NCBI GenBank assembly: GCA_025359135.1
Contig: JANYHJ010000095.1
Span: forward strand, 1-64,000
DNA from: Gemmatimonadota bacterium
GTDB lineage: Bacteria > Gemmatimonadota > Gemmatimonadetes > Gemmatimonadales > Gemmatimonadaceae
Reading direction: 5' to 3'
Length of the DNA stretch: 64,000 bases
Part shown: one piece after another, positions 20,642-31,107 of the stretch
Numbering within the stretch: position 1 is the first letter of the stretch
How the letters are laid out: each line of letters opens with the position of its first letter
Translations under genes and position numbers: made by a program
Notes under the pieces: generated by a model
The model's database searches: none
The model's input: only the letters and a program-made list of their open reading frames with translations
What the model was told of the DNA's origin: nothing

Positions 20642-22048
20642 CTAGAAGTTGTACTCCGCGCCGATCGTCCAGAGCAGGTTCGAACGCAAGCCGCCACGAT
20701 TGAGCGGGATCAGGACGTTGGCCACGGTATTCAGATTCTCGAAGGTGCGAAGCTTGAGGCCGAACGATCCGTTGACGATGTCGTCGCGCGTGTTCGGAAT
20801 GTTCGTGAGGTCGACCTGGCGCGTGAACGGCAGCTCGTAGGTGATGTTCTGCGGGAGTTGCGTCTTGTTCCCGCCCACCTGGAACTCGGTGATCAGGTCC
20901 ACGGCGAGCATCGCCCATGGCGCCATCAGGTGGTCGAACCCGAGCGTGCCAAGCACCGCGCTGTTCTGGACGTCGCCGGCGCGGTAGAGAAACCCCGCAT
21001 TGACGTGCGGACTGAACGCATCAAATCGTCCCGAGAGCACCACGATGCCGCGTCCAGCGAATGCGCCCGATCCGAGCAGGTCTGACGCGCTGCCCGTCGC
21101 GAACTTTCCATCGAGCAGCAGCGCCATCGAGCCCTTCGGTCCGGAGCCCAGGCCGATCTTGAGTCTGGCCGAGACGTCGCCGATTCCGCTGGCGTCGCCC
21201 TCGACCGACTTGCTCGCCTGCAGGACGGGATTGGTGGGAGTACCGGCGAAGAAGTGCGCGGCGAATCCGCCGCCGAACGGGTCGATGTTGGCCACGCTCG
21301 ATCCCTTGAGCGACGTCTCGACGAACGGCAGCTGCACCGAGAAGTCGATGTTGTCGGTCAGCCCGTACGTGAAGAAGAACGACGTGACGCGCGATTCGAG
21401 CTGCAGGTTCAGGTTCACGCGAATCACGTCGTTCTCATAGGACGGGAGCCCGAGCTTCGCACAATTGCCCGCGAACACCGAGTCGCAACCGGGGAACGAA
21501 GTGTTCGTGATGTTCTCGTGGGTGAAGACGAGGCGCAGGTCGTTGAGCGGAACTCCCCGGATGGCGTTGTACTGCGTGTGCGTCTGGTTGACGCCGATGG
21601 CGGCACGCCCGCGCCCGAGCGTCTGCGCGCGCTCGGCGAAGATCGGTCCGGGAGATACGGTGGTCGCGACCGGTACGCCGTTCTCGAAGCGGAACGTGGT
21701 ACCGCCGCCGGCTGAGGTGAGCGGAACGTTCGACGCCGCGCCGCCGATGAAGTTCGTGACGAACCCGAGCAACGAGCCGTTGTTCGCCACCGCGCTCGGG
21801 ATGAAGTGGTTGCCGTGCACCTGCACAGTGGGTGGCTGTCCCGCGCCACCGGATCCCGGCAGGAAGAGCTCGACTTCCGTCGAGCCGAAGCGGAAGAGCG
21901 ACGCGAGGAGGTCGGCAAGTCCTCCGCTGCCCGCCGTCACGTCATTCATCGTGCGGGAGACGCGACGGCCCTGCGCGTGGGCCGTCGTGGCGAGCGCGGC
22001 CAGGGCGAGGCCGAGCGCCGGGAGGATGAAACGTGAGAAGCGAACCAT
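20642..22048 (-). CDS. Outer-membrane beta-barrel protein (transporter-like)
   Basis: A 468-residue protein with a clear signal peptide (MVRFSRFILPALGLALAALA, cleavage after AHA-Q). The mature part is rich in alternating hydrophobic strands, such as VTSFFFTYGLTDNIDFSVQL and FATGSASDLLGSGAF. It ends in EYNF with a terminal Phe, as expected for a substrate of the outer-membrane assembly machine. The middle resembles the transporter family annotated as phenol degradation meta-pathway proteins or FadL-like barrels (TYGLTDNID ... DVSARLKIGL). The substrate is unknown. It is a single gene, convergent with the Ser/Thr kinase. The ATG at 22048 immediately precedes the charged n-region of the signal peptide. 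Confidence 0.75.
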   Translation of the reverse strand: MVRFSRFILPALGLALAALATTAHAQGRRVSRTMNDVTAGSGGLADLLASLFRFGSTEVELFLPGSGGAGQPPTVQVHGNHFIPSAVANNGSLLGFVTNFIGGAASNVPLTSAGGGTTFRFENGVPVATTVSPGPIFAERAQTLGRGRAAIGVNQTHTQYNAIRGVPLNDLRLVFTHENITNTSFPGCDSVFAGNCAKLGLPSYENDVIRVNLNLQLESRVTSFFFTYGLTDNIDFSVQLPFVETSLKGSSVANIDPFGGGFAAHFFAGTPTNPVLQASKSVEGDASGIGDVSARLKIGLGSGPKGSMALLLDGKFATGSASDLLGSGAFAGRGIVVLSGRFDAFSPHVNAGFLYRAGDVQNSAVLGTLGFDHLMAPWAMLAVDLITEFQVGGNKTQLPQNITYELPFTRQVDLTNIPNTRDDIVNGSFGLKLRTFENLNTVANVLIPLNRGGLRSNLLWTIGAEYNF

Positions 22049-22176
22049 CGGAAGTCCTCTCGTCAGTCGAACGTCGTCACCGGATCGGCCGGCAGGGCCG
22101 TTTCTCGGCTGGGTCGCGTGAAGATGCCATCCGCACCGTACACGTCAAGCGTTCACGCCCTCAGGCGCGGTCGCGC

Positions 22177-22482
22177 CTAACGCTCGCGAGCACGCTGCCG
22201 GCGCTGCCATTCCATATAGTGTCGCTTGCACATCAGCCAGACGTGATAGCCCTGCGCGAGGAAGGCGAGGGCCAGCGCGCCAAGCACGATGAGGATGTCG
22301 AGGTGCAGGTGCGCAAGGAACAGCGACAGCGCGAGGAACATTCCGGAGGCGCCGAACGAGAGCAGCTTCGCCGGACGCGGACCAAGGCCCGTGAGCGTCC
22401 GGAAGATGAGGATCCCGCCGACCTCGACGCCGATCCCCGCGAGAATGAGGAGCAGCACGAGCGGGGTTGCGTCCAATGGCAT
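22177..22482 (-). CDS. Small membrane protein in the carotenoid operon
   Basis: A 101-residue protein not recognised as a named family. It has three predicted membrane helices (about 7-27, 37-58 and 60-82) and a strongly basic C-terminal tail (MCKRHYMEWQRRQRARER) that would face the cytoplasm. Its ATG overlaps the stop of the cruF-like gene (ATGA), so it is made together with the carotenoid enzymes. It could be an assembly or membrane-anchoring factor for the pathway, but there is no direct evidence of function. It is the last gene of the operon. Confidence 0.65.
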   Translation of the reverse strand: MPLDATPLVLLLILAGIGVEVGGILIFRTLTGLGPRPAKLLSFGASGMFLALSLFLAHLHLDILIVLGALALAFLAQGYHVWLMCKRHYMEWQRRQRARER

Positions 22483-23429
22483 CAGTCGCCCGAGAGTGCG
22501 AGGGTGGCAGTGCCGGAATGTCGCTCTCGCGCCTTCGCGCCGTCAGGACGCACGCGCCAGGCGAGCGCGAGTGGCGCGCCCATGGCGAGGCTGCCGAGCG
22601 CGGCAGCCCACCACATGCCGTGGCGCGCGCACATCGCGATCGGCATCACGCCGTTGAGGGCGTAGAGCACGAGAGGCAGCAACGACGGCGCGATCTCGGC
22701 GCGCCACCGACTGGGCGGCACGAGGGCGAGCATGACCCGCGCAATCAGCGTGCCCGTCATCACCCAGCCGATCCAGTTGGAGATCGGCATGCCGTAGAAG
22801 AACGGCGACGTCAGCCAACCCGGCACCCAGGACGGCACGCGCGCGAAATCCCACGCCCAGTGGACGGGCGTGACCACCGTCATCGCCGGGTCCTGCGCGA
22901 TGTCCCAGGCCGTGAGGATCACGCCGGCCGCAATCGCCCAGCGCCAACGACCCCGACCGGAGTCGTCTGCCGTCATCAGGCGCGCACAGATGGCGAGCGA
23001 GCCGTAGAGCATGTAGTACCACGAGATCGGGATCGGAAATGGTACGTCGCCGTTGATCCGGTAGCCCAGCATCTCGGTGTAGTGGTACGGGCCGAACGGC
23101 AGGCCGATGTTCGTCCCCAGCAGTTCGCTCACCAGCGCGATGCCCGTGGCCACGACGAAGAGCGCGATCGCGCTGCGCGCACCGAGGCGCGGCGTCGAGT
23201 GCAGGAGCGCAGCGGCGCATCCGAGAACAACCAGCGTCGGTCCGGTGAACTTCCAGCTGAGGCGGAAGATCTCCGCCGTGTACGGCGTCTGCATGAAGGT
23301 GGGGAACTCGCCGGCCAGGATCGTCACCAGCGCCAGTGTCCCGAACAGCACGAAGCTGGCATGCACGCCGAGCACGAGCCACACCGCGCGCTCGGTGCGC
23401 GAAGCGCCGGCGAGCGCACGACCGCTCAT
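22482..23429 (-). CDS. cruF: Carotenoid 1,2-hydratase, CruF type
   Basis: A 315-residue polytopic membrane protein of the Caroten_synth family (DUF422), which includes CruF of cyanobacteria and Deinococcus and the C50 carotenoid hydratase of haloarchaea. Features include about eight hydrophobic segments and the conserved FGPYHYTEMLGYRI block. WAWD, SPFFYGMPISNWIGW and the Asp-containing LTAWDIAQDPAM are also present. The family adds water across the terminal 1,2 double bond of acyclic carotenoids. It overlaps crtI upstream and a small membrane protein downstream, each by four bases. A second copy sits at 59178-60131 beside a second crtI, so the two may differ in substrate. A hydratase role is well supported; exact substrate is inference. 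Confidence 0.85.
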   Translation of the reverse strand: MSGRALAGASRTERAVWLVLGVHASFVLFGTLALVTILAGEFPTFMQTPYTAEIFRLSWKFTGPTLVVLGCAAALLHSTPRLGARSAIALFVVATGIALVSELLGTNIGLPFGPYHYTEMLGYRINGDVPFPIPISWYYMLYGSLAICARLMTADDSGRGRWRWAIAAGVILTAWDIAQDPAMTVVTPVHWAWDFARVPSWVPGWLTSPFFYGMPISNWIGWVMTGTLIARVMLALVPPSRWRAEIAPSLLPLVLYALNGVMPIAMCARHGMWWAAALGSLAMGAPLALAWRVRPDGAKARERHSGTATLALSGD

Positions 23430-24937
23430 CGCAGGACCGTCTCCACGACGGGGCGACCGCGGCGCGCACCCCGCTCCGGACCGATCAGTTCCGCCGTCGT
23501 CTTGCCGCTCGAGAGCACGCCCGGAATTCCCGCGCCCGGATGCGTGCCCGCGCCGGCGAAGTAGAGGTTGGGGATGTCCTCACTGCGGTTGTGCGGTCGC
23601 ATCCAGGCGCTCTGCGTGAGCGTCGGTTCCACCGAAAAGGCGCTGCCCACGTGACTCGTGAGGACGTCGCGGAAGTGGAGCGGATCGATTCGGCGCTCCG
23701 TGACGACGTGCTGGCGCAGGTTGGGCAGGTAGCGCTCCTCGAGGTACCGCATGATCGCGTCGCGGTAGGGCTCTGCCGCGGTGGTCCAGTCGGTGTCGCC
23801 ACCGAGGTGCGGCACGGGCGACAGCACGTAGAACGCATCGCACCCCGGAGGGGCGAGCGACGGATCGGTCGCGGTCGGTCGGTGCAGATAGAGCGAGAAG
23901 TCCTTCGCGAGAACCTTGCGCTTGAAGATATCCTCGAGCAAGCCCTCGTAGCGGGGACCCATGAGGATCTCGTGATGTGCCACCTCGTCGTACGTCCGGT
24001 TGGTGCCGAAGTAGATCACGAAGAGCGACATCGAGTAGTCGAGGCCCTCCAGATACTTGTCGCTGTTCTTCTCCCGGAATTGCGCCGGCACCAAACGCAT
24101 GTACGTGTCGGCGACGTCGCCGTTCGAAATCACGACATCCGCCTCGATCGACTCGTCGTCGAGCCGCACGCCGGTCGCACGCTTGGTGGCCGGGTCGACG
24201 AGGATCTCGCGCGCTGGCGTGGCGAGCCGCACCGTACCGCCAAGCTCCTCAAAGAGCTGCACCAGGGCGCGCACCACGGCGCCCATGCCGCCCATCGCGA
24301 ACCACACCCCCCATTTCTGCTCCAGATGGTGGATGAGGGCGTAGATGCTCGTCGCGCGGAACGGATTGCCCCCCACGAGCAGCGGATGGAACGAGAAGAC
24401 CTGGCGCAGCCGCGCGTCTTTCATGTACCGATTCACGAACGTGGCAACCGAACGATCCGAACGCAGGCGCACGAGGTCCGGGAGGATCTTCGCGAAGCTG
24501 CCCAGGGTCAGGAATGGCTTGTCGATCATCCCGAAGCCGGTCTGGAAAATGTCGGCCGTCTTTTCGCGGAACCTGGCGTAGCCCTCGAGGTCGTCGGGAC
24601 TGAAGCGCGTCACCTCGCGTTCCACCTGCGCCTGCTCGCCAGTGTAGCGAAAGACCGAGCCATCCTCGAAGCGGATGTTGTAGAACGGCGACACCGGCAC
24701 CAGCTGCACGTAGTCGGACAACTGCCGTCCGGCGAGCGTGAAGAGCTCCTCGATCAGCTGGGGCGCCGTGATGATCGTCGGGCCACCGTCGAAGGTGAAG
24801 CCATCCTGCTCGTAGACGTACGCGCGGCCACCCGGCTTGTCGCGCTGCTCGACGATGGTGACGTCATGTCCCATCACCTGCAGACGAATCGCTGCGGCGA
24901 GTCCGCCGAAGCCGGACCCGATGACTACGATGCGCAT
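23426..24937 (-). CDS. crtI: Phytoene desaturase
   Basis: A 503-residue FAD-dependent amine-oxidase-fold enzyme. The dinucleotide-binding motif is MRIVVIGSGFGGLAAAIRL at the very N-terminus, followed by KPGGRAYV. The C-terminal FAD motif is AGAGTHPGAGIPGVLSSG, typical of bacterial CrtI. The substrate-region block FSFHPLLVGGNPF is also typical. It introduces double bonds into phytoene to give lycopene or a related polyene at the membrane. Location directly after crtB (9-base gap) and overlapping a cruF-like gene supports the phytoene desaturase role. A close paralogue at 60171-61715 shares long identical blocks such as LHRPTATDPSLAPPGCDA and is likely specialised for a later desaturation. Confidence 0.92.
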   Translation of the reverse strand: MRIVVIGSGFGGLAAAIRLQVMGHDVTIVEQRDKPGGRAYVYEQDGFTFDGGPTIITAPQLIEELFTLAGRQLSDYVQLVPVSPFYNIRFEDGSVFRYTGEQAQVEREVTRFSPDDLEGYARFREKTADIFQTGFGMIDKPFLTLGSFAKILPDLVRLRSDRSVATFVNRYMKDARLRQVFSFHPLLVGGNPFRATSIYALIHHLEQKWGVWFAMGGMGAVVRALVQLFEELGGTVRLATPAREILVDPATKRATGVRLDDESIEADVVISNGDVADTYMRLVPAQFREKNSDKYLEGLDYSMSLFVIYFGTNRTYDEVAHHEILMGPRYEGLLEDIFKRKVLAKDFSLYLHRPTATDPSLAPPGCDAFYVLSPVPHLGGDTDWTTAAEPYRDAIMRYLEERYLPNLRQHVVTERRIDPLHFRDVLTSHVGSAFSVEPTLTQSAWMRPHNRSEDIPNLYFAGAGTHPGAGIPGVLSSGKTTAELIGPERGARRGRPVVETVLR

Positions 24938-24946
24938 GGTGCGACC

Positions 24947-25939
24947 TCAGGCGAGCTTGACGCGCTCGAACGGTCCGGCGGGTTCACCCAGTTCGAATCG
25001 GATGGACGGCCCCTCACCGAGGGCGACCACATCCGCGATGACGGGCTCGGCGCGCCACACGTTCCAGAGGAGGCGCATGCGTTGCGGAGTGCTCATGCGT
25101 GCGCGTACCTGCAGGGTATCGTAGCCGATCGACTCGATGGCGCCAAGGATGCCCGAGTAGCCGACCGCGCACGCCGTGGCGCAGCGCTGCGAATCCGGAG
25201 CGAGGAGCGCGATGCCGGGCCGCGCCATCTCGTACAGCGCACGCGCGCGACCAACTTCGAACGCCATGAACGGACGCCAGCGCTCATCCTCGGAACTCAC
25301 CCGGCCGCTCAGGATGTCGTCCGGCGTCAGGCCGAAGAGGGCCAGGTCGTCGTCGGGCAGGTAGCAGCGTCCCCGGATCGCGTCTTCACCCACGTCGCGC
25401 AGCACGTTCGTCAGCTGCATCGCAACGCCGAGAATCCGCGCATAGCGGAGCGCCCGCTCCCGCGTTTCGGTGCCGCCGGCCACGCCAAACACATGGGTGC
25501 ACATCTCGCCCACGGTGCTCGCCACACCCTCGCAATAGCGGGCCAGCTCCCCCCACGTCGGGTAGCGCACGGGCGCCAGATCTCGAGCCACTCCGGCCAC
25601 CAGTTCGCGTAGCACGTCGAGCGGCACGCTGTATCGTTGAATCGCCCACTGCAACTCGCGAAACACCGGGTCTGTCATCTGGTCGCCGCGGTGCGCCGCC
25701 TTGAGCGTGCGGTCGTACTCGGCCAGCTTCTTCTGCGTGCCTGTGGCGCGCTGCTCCACCGCCAGATCGACCATGTCGTCGGCGACACGGCAGAACGCGT
25801 ACAGCGCATAGGCTGCCCGCCGCTTGGACGGAGGCAGGAAGCGCGATGCCAACGAGAACGTTCGGGCGTGACCGCGTACAATCCGCGCACAGTGCGCGGC
25901 GTCTGTTCGGGCCGTTGTTGAGCTCAGGAGAGCGGGCAT
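24947..25939 (-). CDS. crtB: Phytoene synthase
   Basis: A 330-residue prenyltransferase that joins two geranylgeranyl diphosphates into phytoene, the first committed carotenoid step. Both Asp-rich metal-binding motifs are present: DDMVD near residue 53 and the NVLRDVGEDAIRGRCYLP block near 179-196. The N-terminal ARTFSLASRFLP is the family's substrate pocket. The ATG at 25939 gives a normal length. It is the first gene of the operon crtB-crtI-cruF-small membrane protein. About 100 bases upstream lies an 18-base dyad overlapping a TTGACA hexamer (26038-26055), a possible regulated promoter. Confidence 0.94.
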   Translation of the reverse strand: MPALLSSTTARTDAAHCARIVRGHARTFSLASRFLPPSKRRAAYALYAFCRVADDMVDLAVEQRATGTQKKLAEYDRTLKAAHRGDQMTDPVFRELQWAIQRYSVPLDVLRELVAGVARDLAPVRYPTWGELARYCEGVASTVGEMCTHVFGVAGGTETRERALRYARILGVAMQLTNVLRDVGEDAIRGRCYLPDDDLALFGLTPDDILSGRVSSEDERWRPFMAFEVGRARALYEMARPGIALLAPDSQRCATACAVGYSGILGAIESIGYDTLQVRARMSTPQRMRLLWNVWRAEPVIADVVALGEGPSIRFELGEPAGPFERVKLA

Positions 25940-26037
25940 TCAGTTGCGCGGGGGAAGTGCCACCGGTGATGCAGATTCGGTCACATCATCGCGGCGCAGA
26001 CAAGCCGATTCGGAAGCAAATGATTGCCGGAAACGGA

Positions 26038-26055
26038 TGTCAACTTCGCGTGACA
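26038..26055 (-). promoter_or_regulatory. Possible operator/-35 region for the crtB operon
   Basis: An inverted repeat TGTCA-N8-TGACA lies about 100 bases before crtB. One arm overlaps a perfect -35 hexamer TTGACA (26043-26038, minus strand). No convincing -10 hexamer follows at 16-18 bases, so promoter activity is uncertain. A light- or stress-responsive regulator binding here would make sense for carotenoids, but this is speculation. Confidence 0.3.
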
Positions 26056-26114
26056 AAACTTGGGACCTGCTTCCCCAATGCGCTAGCCCGTCAGGAGGTT
26101 CCCCTGCCTACGTC

Positions 26115-26145
26115 AGAGGGCCGTCCAATGGATGGCCGGCCCTCT
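26115..26145 (-). terminator. Hairpin after tRNA-Leu
   Basis: A 9-base stem AGAGGGCCG/CGGCCCTCT (26115-26123 with 26137-26145), whose loop contains a further TCC/GGA pair, begins six bases beyond the 3' end of the tRNA. No T-run follows. Likely a terminator or processing signal for the tRNA transcript. Confidence 0.5.
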
Positions 26146-26151
26146 CACAAG

Positions 26152-26234
26152 TGCGAACGGTGGGACTCGAACCCACATGCCTTTGGGGCACGGGATCCTA
26201 AGTCCCGCGCGTCTGCCAGTTCCGCCACGCTCGC
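26152..26234 (-). tRNA. tRNA-Leu (anticodon UAG)
   Basis: A complete class II cloverleaf of 83 bases can be folded on the minus strand. The acceptor stem is GCGAGCG/CGTTCGC with one G-T pair. The D arm contains TGGCGGAACTGGCAGACGC. The anticodon stem CGGGA/TCCCG holds loop CTTAGGA (anticodon TAG). A long variable arm TGCCCCAAAGGCA and the T arm GTGGGTTCGAGTCCCAC follow. The discriminator base is A, as expected for leucine, and the CCA end is not encoded. It would read CUA codons and, with wobble, other CUN codons. Confidence 0.93.
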
Positions 26235-26272
26235 GTTCGTGACGCCGAAGGCTCGTCACCGCGTCGGGCGGC

Positions 26273-26304
26273 GTCAACCCGGGTCAGCGCGACACCGGGT
26301 TGAC
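26273..26304 (-). terminator. Hairpin downstream of the HtrA gene
   Basis: A perfect 10-base stem GTCAACCCGG/CCGGGTTGAC with a 12-base loop lies 9 bases after the HtrA stop codon and before the tRNA gene. No T-run is present. It probably ends the HtrA transcript. Confidence 0.55.
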
Positions 26305-26313
26305 CGACCAAGC

Positions 26314-27897
<1,584 letters not shown>

Positions 27898-27947
27898 GCC
27901 TGATGCTCCCTGGGTCGAATCTGTCGGGTGAAATGCGACTGCTTTCC

Positions 27948-27953
27948 AGTATA
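27948..27953 (-). promoter_or_regulatory. Possible -10 element for the HtrA gene
   Basis: TATACT on the minus strand lies about 50 bases before the HtrA start, just past the dnaK terminator hairpin. The matching -35 position falls in the hairpin stem and is not consensus, so only the -10 is supported. Confidence 0.35.
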
Positions 27954-27962
27954 CACATGAAA

Positions 27963-27992
27963 CGCGGCGCCGGTTTCGACACCGGCGCCGCG
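27963..27992 (-). terminator. Terminator of dnaK
   Basis: A perfect 12-base GC-rich stem (27963-27974 with 27981-27992) with a 6-base loop follows dnaK. On the minus strand it is followed by TTTCATGTGT, which fits an intrinsic terminator. Confidence 0.75.
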
Positions 27993-28014
27993 CTCAATGG
28001 TTGCCGCCGGTTCT

Positions 28015-29949
28015 TTACGCTTTCTTGTCGTCCACGATCTCGTAGTCGGCCTCGACGACATCGTCCTTGCCCTCGGCCTTGGGCGCCGCGGATTCCGGCG
28101 GCGGCGCGCCGGTCGAACTGCTGCCTCCCGCACCACCTTGCTGGTCGTAGAAGGTCTTGCCGGCCGCCTGGAAGGCCTGGTTGAGCTCTTCCTGCGCCGA
28201 GCGGATCTCGGTCATGTCATCGCCGCGGCCAGCCTTGCGGGCACGCTCCACGGCGCCGTCCAAGCGCGACTTCACGTCTGCCGGCAGCTTGTCGGCCCAC
28301 TCCTTCGAGTTCTTCTCCACCTCGTACGTCAGCGCATCGAGGCGGTTGCGCGTGTCGATATCCTCGCGCTTGCGCCCGTCGTCGGCCGCGTTGGCTTCCG
28401 CTTCCTTCACCATGCGATCGATCTCGGCGTCGGAAATGCCGCTCGACGACTCGATGCGGATCTTCTGCTCGCGCGCGGTCGCTTTGTCCTTCGCGGTGAC
28501 GTGGAGAATGCCGTTGGCGTCGATGTCGAACGTGACCTCGATCTGCGGCATGCCGCGCGGTGCCGGCGGAATGCCCGTGAGCTGGAACTTGCCGATCGTC
28601 TTGTTGTGCACGGCCTGCGGGCGCTCGCCCTGCAGGACGTGGATCTCGACCTGCGTCTGGTTGTCGTCGGCGGTCGAGAACGTCTCCGTCTTCTTGGTCG
28701 GGATGGTCGTGTTGCGCGGGATGAGCGTCGTCATGACGCCGCCCATCGTCTCGATGCCGAGGGAGAGCGGGGTGACGTCGAGCAGGAGCACGTCCTTCTG
28801 CTCACCCGTCAGCACCGCGCCCTGGACGGCCGCGCCGATGGCCACGACTTCGTCCGGGTTCACGCCCTTGTTCGGCTCCTTGCCGAAGAACTCCCTGACC
28901 TTCTCCTGGATCTTCGGGATACGCGTCGAGCCTCCGACGAGCAGCACCTCGTCGATCTCCGACGGCTTGAGGCCCGCGTCCGCGAGCGCCTTCTTCATCG
29001 GCTCGAGGGTGCGCGTGATCAGGTCATCGACGAGCGACTCGAACTTGGCGCGCGTGAGCTGGTAGTTGAGGTGCTTCGGGCCCGACTGGTCGGCCGTGAT
29101 GAAGGGCAGGTTGATGTCGGTGGTATTGGTCGACGAGAGCTCCATCTTGGCCTTCTCTCCGGCTTCCTTGAGGCGCTGGAGCGCCATCGCGTCCTTGGAG
29201 AGGTCGATGCCCTGGTCGCGCTTGAACTCGGCCACCAGCCAGTTGATGACGCGCTGGTCGAAGTCGTCGCCACCGAGGTGGGTGTCGCCGTTGGTGGACT
29301 TGACCTCGAACTGGCGCGAGCCGTCGACGTCGTAGAGCTCGAGCACGGAGATGTCGTACGTGCCGCCACCCAGGTCGAAGACGGCGACCTTCTCGTCCTT
29401 CTTCTTGTCGAGGCCGTAGGCGAGCGCGGCGGCCGTCGGCTCGTTGATGATGCGGAGCACATCGAGGCCGGCGATCTTGCCGGCGTCCTTGGTGGCCTGG
29501 CGCTGCGAGTCGTTGAAGTAGGCCGGCACCGTGATGACGGCCTTGCTGACGCCGTGGCCGAGGTAGTCCTCGGCCGTCTGCTTCATCTTCTGCAGGATCA
29601 TCGCGGAGACTTCGGGCGGCGTGTACTTCTTGCCCTGGATCTCGACCGAGGCGAGGTCCTTGGCGCCGGCGGCGATGGTGTACGGCACGCGCTTCGCCTC
29701 CTCGGACACTTCACCGAGCTTGCGGCCCATGAAGCGCTTGATCGAGAAGACGGTGTTGTGCGGGTTCGTGACGGCCTGCCGCTTGGCGATCTGGCCGACG
29801 AGGCGTTCGCCGTCCTTGGTAAAACCGACCACGGACGGGGTCGTGCGACCGCCTTCCGCGTTCGGAATCACGACGGGGTCACCGCCTTCCATCACGGCCA
29901 CGACCGAATTGGTCGTGCCGAGGTCAATGCCGATCACCTTGTCAGCCAT
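28015..29949 (-). CDS. dnaK: Molecular chaperone DnaK (Hsp70)
   Basis: A 644-residue cytoplasmic Hsp70. The nucleotide-binding domain starts [11 protein letters not shown] and has the phosphate-binding motifs [10 protein letters not shown] and [11 protein letters not shown], and the linker region ending [13 protein letters not shown]. The substrate-binding domain and lid follow, ending with the acidic C-terminus EADYEIVDD, which resembles the usual DnaK tail. The ATG at 29949 is preceded by GGAG at a suitable distance. No grpE or dnaJ lies alongside, and no CIRCE inverted repeat or clear sigma-32-type promoter was found in the 222-base upstream gap. It is divergent from the rhomboid gene and followed by a strong terminator. 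Confidence 0.98.
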   Translation of the reverse strand: MADKVIGIDLGTTNSVVAVMEGGDPVVIPNAEGGRTTPSVVGFTKDGERLVGQIAKRQAVTNPHNTVFSIKRFMGRKLGEVSEEAKRVPYTIAAGAKDLASVEIQGKKYTPPEVSAMILQKMKQTAEDYLGHGVSKAVITVPAYFNDSQRQATKDAGKIAGLDVLRIINEPTAAALAYGLDKKKDEKVAVFDLGGGTYDISVLELYDVDGSRQFEVKSTNGDTHLGGDDFDQRVINWLVAEFKRDQGIDLSKDAMALQRLKEAGEKAKMELSSTNTTDINLPFITADQSGPKHLNYQLTRAKFESLVDDLITRTLEPMKKALADAGLKPSEIDEVLLVGGSTRIPKIQEKVREFFGKEPNKGVNPDEVVAIGAAVQGAVLTGEQKDVLLLDVTPLSLGIETMGGVMTTLIPRNTTIPTKKTETFSTADDNQTQVEIHVLQGERPQAVHNKTIGKFQLTGIPPAPRGMPQIEVTFDIDANGILHVTAKDKATAREQKIRIESSSGISDAEIDRMVKEAEANAADDGRKREDIDTRNRLDALTYEVEKNSKEWADKLPADVKSRLDGAVERARKAGRGDDMTEIRSAQEELNQAFQAAGKTFYDQQGGAGGSSSTGAPPPESAAPKAEGKDDVVEADYEIVDDKKA

Positions 29950-30171
29950 CTGTGAAATCTCCGGGTAGTGGACCCGGCGGCCGTGGGCACGGGGCCGGGT
30001 GGCAGGAACGCGTCGAGGGACCAAAGTCCCGCGCTCGCTGGTACAGCATATGCAAGGCCGGGACCGCCGTTTCGCGCCTCTTTGGCGTAAGGTGTTGCGA
30101 TGGAACGGGTTGGTGTGCGTCAATTTGACAGACGGGCCGGTCGGCCACGATCGCACTAGGTTTTCTCTGGC

Positions 30172-30927
30172 ATGATTCCACTCGGCGACGAAAACGAGAC
30201 CATGCGCGTGCCCGTCGTCACGATCGGCCTGATCGTGGCGACCGTACTGGTGTGGGTGTTCGTGCAGGGGGCGGGGCTCAACCCGATCACGCTCTCCGCC
30301 AGCGTGTGCGACTACGGCATGGTGCCGGGCGAGATCACGAAGAAGGTGGCCGTCGGCGTCGGCATCCCGATGGGCCACGGTCTCGCCTGCATCATCGATG
30401 ACCAGGCGATCAACTGGTTCACGCCGCTGATCGCGATCTTCCTGCACGGCAGCTGGGGTCACCTGCTCGGCAACCTGCTCTTCCTGTGGGTGTTCGGCGG
30501 CAGCGTGGAAGACAGCATGGGACGCGGGCGCTACCTCGCGTTCTACCTCGTCTGCGGGCTCGTGGCCGCGGCGGCCCAGATCGCGTCGGGTCCGCGCTCG
30601 CCGGTACCGACCGTGGGTGCGAGTGGCGCGATCAGCGGCATCATGGGTGCGTACCTCGTGCTGTATCCGATGGTGCGCGTCAACATGCTGTTCGTGATCT
30701 TCATCGTGCCAGTGCGTGCGTGGCTCGTGCTGCTGTACTGGTTCTTCCTGCAGCTGGCGCAGGCCTTCGCGCAACTCGGACCGCTCCGCAACGAGGTGTC
30801 GGGCGGCGTGGCCGTGTGGGCGCACGTGGGTGGCTTCGTGGCCGGCGTGCTCCTCGTGCGGCTCTTCGAGGACCAGGTGCGCGTGGTGCGACGGACGACT
30901 GGCGTGCACGCGGTGGTGTCGCCGTAG
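30172..30927 (+). CDS. Rhomboid family intramembrane serine protease
   Basis: A 251-residue polytopic membrane protein with about six transmembrane helices. The catalytic serine is in [15 protein letters not shown] (GxSG motif) and the catalytic histidine in [13 protein letters not shown]. The loop [14 protein letters not shown] carries the conserved His and Asn of helix 2. It cleaves single-pass membrane proteins within the lipid bilayer; substrates are unknown. The insert between helices 1 and 2 (about 35-75) is longer than in GlpG. It starts with ATG at 30172 with no strong ribosome binding site and is divergent from dnaK. Confidence 0.92.
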   Translation: MIPLGDENETMRVPVVTIGLIVATVLVWVFVQGAGLNPITLSASVCDYGMVPGEITKKVAVGVGIPMGHGLACIIDDQAINWFTPLIAIFLHGSWGHLLGNLLFLWVFGGSVEDSMGRGRYLAFYLVCGLVAAAAQIASGPRSPVPTVGASGAISGIMGAYLVLYPMVRVNMLFVIFIVPVRAWLVLLYWFFLQLAQAFAQLGPLRNEVSGGVAVWAHVGGFVAGVLLVRLFEDQVRVVRRTTGVHAVVSP

Positions 30928-31023
30928 TCGGGATTGCCTGACACGTCGCCTGCGAAGCTCCCGACAACGGGTCCAGCTCGCCAGCGTTCGACCGATTCTT
31001 GGATGACGATCGGACCGTCCCGC

Positions 31024-31061
31024 GTGACGGCTCTGTTACACGGCGAGTATCGGTCCGTGAC
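31024..31061 (+). promoter_or_regulatory. Candidate PhoB-binding repeats upstream of pstS
   Basis: The motif GTnAC occurs at 31024 (GTGAC), 31035 (GTTAC) and 31057 (GTGAC), that is at 0, 11 and 33 bases, with a degenerate unit at 22. Eleven-base spacing is the hallmark of Pho boxes. It lies about 50-85 bases before pstS, in the only gap ahead of the pst operon. The 11-mer at 31033-31043 recurs inverted before ppk. Confidence 0.5.
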
Positions 31062-31107
31062 CTGAGCCCGGGATTGTTACAACCGAACTTCAACCGGAGC
31101 GCGATCT

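Noticed and set aside
29950-30171. CIRCE or heat-shock promoter upstream of dnaK
   Set aside because: No TTAGCACTC-N9-GAGTGCTAA inverted repeat or convincing sigma-32-type hexamers were found. A lone TTGACA at 30125 faces the rhomboid gene without a -10.
28015-30909. dnaK extended upstream to about 964 residues
   Set aside because: The extra 320 codons are low-complexity antisense of the rhomboid gene; the conserved DnaK N-terminus starts at the ATG at 29949.
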